Assembly: GCF_000425205.1 (NCBI RefSeq)
Contig: NZ_AULI01000007.1
Span: 62,001-126,000 of the forward strand
Reading direction: 5' to 3'
From: Pontibacillus halophilus JSM 076056 = DSM 19796
GTDB taxonomy: Bacteria; Bacillota; Bacilli; Bacillales; BH030062
DNA length: 64,000 nucleotides
Part shown: piece by piece, positions 62,313-64,000 of the stretch
Numbering within the stretch: position 1 is the first letter of the stretch
Layout of the letters: every line of letters begins with the position of its first letter
Program-made: the position numbers and the translations under genes
The notes under the pieces: generated by a model
The model's input: the letters and a program-made list of their open reading frames with translations, nothing else
The model's database searches: none
What the model was told of the DNA's origin: nothing

Positions 62313-63155
62313 TTATCCTTTTGTTCCACCTGCCGTCAATCCTGATACGAAATACTTTTGGAAGGAGAGGAACAGAATTGCGATAGGAATCGCAATTAAG
62401 ATACTTCCAGCAGCGAACGTTGTATACTCACTTCCATATTCACGAGCGACAAGCTCATACAAGCCAACAGCTAGCGTGTATTGCTCTTCTGTACGAAGAA
62501 GCACTTTCGCTAAGATGAAATCCGTAAATGGAATGATGAACGTAAATACAGAGACAACTGCAACCATTGGTCGTGCTAGCGGCATAATAATCTGCCAGAA
62601 TATTCTCAGGTGACCTGCCCCATCCATACGTGCACTTTCATCAAGCTCACGTGGAATGGAGTCGAAGTAACCTTTCATGAGCCACGTGTTCATCGGAATC
62701 GCTCCGCCAATGTAGATTAAGATTAACCCCCAGTGGCTGTTCACAAGACCTGTCACATTCGCAAGCACGAAGATCGCAATAAGTGCTGCAAAGTTCGGAA
62801 TCATTTGAAGAATTAAGAACACGATTAACCCATTCTTACGCCCCCAGAAGCGATAGCGTGAGAACGCATAAGCCATTAATGAAATGGTTAACACCGAACC
62901 AAGCATCGTAATGATACAAATCTTTAACGTGTTCCAGTACCAAATCATGTAGCTACTTTCATTCAAGTTGAAAATCTCTCTGTAGTGCGCCCAAGTCGGA
63001 TTCTCTGGAATCAACGAGAAGTTCGATAATGTTGACCCTGGAGAGATGGAAGCTCCGAATACCCACAGGATCGGATAGAGAATGATGACCGACATGATGG
63101 CAACAACGAGATACGATAACGTTAAACGTATAATTCTTTGTCTTTTCATACTCAT
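62313..63155 (-). CDS. mdxG: Maltodextrin ABC transporter permease, MalG/MdxG type
   Basis: A 280-residue inner-membrane permease with six helices. The EAA loop IPRELDESARMDGAGHLRIFWQIIMPLARP is typical MalG. B. subtilis MdxG has 278 residues. The start ATG 63155 directly follows the stop of the upstream permease. The surrounding GH13, GH31 and GH65 genes make maltodextrin the likely substrate (inference). Confidence 0.9.
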   Translation of the reverse strand: MSMKRQRIIRLTLSYLVVAIMSVIILYPILWVFGASISPGSTLSNFSLIPENPTWAHYREIFNLNESSYMIWYWNTLKICIITMLGSVLTISLMAYAFSRYRFWGRKNGLIVFLILQMIPNFAALIAIFVLANVTGLVNSHWGLILIYIGGAIPMNTWLMKGYFDSIPRELDESARMDGAGHLRIFWQIIMPLARPMVAVVSVFTFIIPFTDFILAKVLLRTEEQYTLAVGLYELVAREYGSEYTTFAAGSILIAIPIAILFLSFQKYFVSGLTAGGTKG

Positions 63156-63156
63156 A

Positions 63157-64000
63157 TTACATCATATCCTCTTCTTGGAATGATTTCGTTCTTCTAAACT
63201 GCCATACTGCAACAGTAATGACCATGGCAGACATGATGAGCGTAATTGCGGCTGCAATTGCATACTCTTGAGATGTCATCGTCAATTTGTAAATCCAGGA
63301 GATTAGGATATCTGTTCCACCAGCTTTCTGGCCGGATACAGAAGGGCCGCCTCCGTTGAATAAGAAGATGACGTTAAAGTTATTAAAGTTAAATGTGTAC
63401 TGTGTAATTAAGATTGGTGCAATAGAGAACATGATAAGCGGGAATGTAATGTTACGGAATTTCTGTAGTGCGGATGCTCCGTCCACTGTAGCCGCTTCAT
63501 AAAGTTCTTCTGGAATAGATTGAAGTACCCCTGTTACCATGACGAAGATAAACGGGAACCCAAGCCATGTTTGGATAAAGATAAGCGCAAGTCGTGTTGC
63601 ATTGGCATTCGTCAACCAATCGACTGGCGGAATCCCTACGGCATCTAAGATTACCGTGTTGATTGCTCCGAACGTTTCATTGAACATACCAGAGAAGATC
63701 AAGATGGAGACGAACGCTGGTACCGCCCAAGGAAGGATAAAGATTGTACGGATAATCGCTTTCCCTTTAAGGTCCTTCTGATTCACTAGGACAGCTAGAA
63801 ACACACCTAGTGCAATTTGACACGTTGTTGCGCCGAACGTCCAGACAAGTGTCCATGCAAATACATTTAAGAACGTTGAACGCCATAATTCTGTACCAAA
63901 TAACTCTGTGAAGTTTGCAGTTCCAACCCAGTCCATAAGTTTCGCTGGCCACTGATGGTACAGATCATAGTTCGTGAATGCTAACAAGAACACAAAGATA
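63157..64000 (-). CDS. mdxF: Maltodextrin ABC transporter permease, MalF/MdxF type (5' end outside window)
   Basis: The C-terminal 281 residues of a MalF-type permease; the frame is open to the window edge, where FVFLLAFTNYDLYHQWPAKL shows it is still in the first part. The EAA loop IPEELYEAATVDGASALQKFRNITFPLI and five or more helices are visible. Known MdxF is about 430 residues, so roughly a third is missing. The binding protein (MdxE) is expected just upstream, outside the window. Confidence 0.9.
   Translation of the reverse strand, partial: IFVFLLAFTNYDLYHQWPAKLMDWVGTANFTELFGTELWRSTFLNVFAWTLVWTFGATTCQIALGVFLAVLVNQKDLKGKAIIRTIFILPWAVPAFVSILIFSGMFNETFGAINTVILDAVGIPPVDWLTNANATRLALIFIQTWLGFPFIFVMVTGVLQSIPEELYEAATVDGASALQKFRNITFPLIMFSIAPILITQYTFNFNNFNVIFLFNGGGPSVSGQKAGGTDILISWIYKLTMTSQEYAIAAAITLIMSAMVITVAVWQFRRTKSFQEEDMM

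Overview
The window reads as one chromosomal stretch of a low-to-mid GC Firmicute of the family Bacillaceae, most likely a salt- or alkali-tolerant genus near Halobacillus/Pontibacillus (genus is inference). The support is extensive gene-order match with the Bacillus subtilis yit-yja-yjb region (yitS, yitT, yitU, yitV, yitW; yjzC, yjzD, yjaU, yjaV, med, fabH, fabF, yjbA, trpS, oppABCDF, yjbC, spx, yjbE, mecA, coiA, pepF, spxH, yjbI, yjbK, relQ, ppnK, yjbO, prpE), typical AGGAGG ribosome binding sites, Rho-independent terminators after most operons, and a T-box leader. No rRNA, tRNA, CRISPR array, prophage or insertion sequence was seen.

Layout. 1-0.6 kb: C-terminal part of a LacI-family regulator. 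0.8-8.7 kb: an ornithine cyclodeaminase-like enzyme, fabI with a FapR operator, mgtE, rodA, prpE and the operon relQ-ppnK-rluD-like. 8.9-19.3 kb: yjbK (CYTH), truncated haemoglobin yjbI, spxH, a small membrane protein, pepF, coiA, cardiolipin synthase, mecA, TerC-type yjbE, spx and yjbC. This block holds the proteolytic-adaptor and competence control genes (Spx, SpxH, MecA, CoiA). 19.5-27.7 kb: a secreted DUF4015 protein, the oligopeptide ABC transporter oppABCDF and a DUF3899 membrane protein. 27.7-36.8 kb: T-box plus trpS, yjbA, an LCP-family cell-wall protein, fabH-fabF under a second FapR operator, med, yjaV, yjaU, yjzD. 36.9-38.7 kb: yjzC, a small unknown protein, uppP, a DUF5670 miniprotein. 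38.7-39.4 kb: a non-coding cluster of three structured GC-rich repeats. 39.5-46.4 kb: moaD, moaE, mobB, the yitW/V/U/T/S set and several miniproteins. 46.5-54.9 kb: two surface proteins (beta-propeller, DUF4349), a YppF-like protein, a PurU-like deformylase, an SDR, an old-yellow-enzyme flavoprotein, and an APC permease with a divergent LysR regulator. 55.0-64.0 kb: a minus-strand maltodextrin operon (two ABC permeases, membrane-anchored alpha-amylase, GH31 alpha-glucosidase, LacI regulator, GH65 maltose phosphorylase), cut by the window end.

How it fits together. FabI and FabH-FabF share a FapR operator design, so fatty-acid elongation at two loci is probably co-regulated by malonyl-CoA. Starch is cut outside the cell by the anchored amylase, maltodextrins enter through the Mdx/Mal-type permease, and GH31 and GH65 enzymes finish them inside.

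I found no clearly new multi-gene system. The strongest unexplained signals are the three foldable intergenic repeats at 38.7-39.4 kb, a perfect 18-bp inverted repeat in front of an unrecognised 57-residue membrane protein at 11.2 kb, and a hairpin that appears to bury the ribosome binding site of a DUF3941 miniprotein at 46.2 kb. Many starts were moved downstream of the longest reading frame because a good Shine-Dalgarno sequence precedes the inner start; each case is stated.
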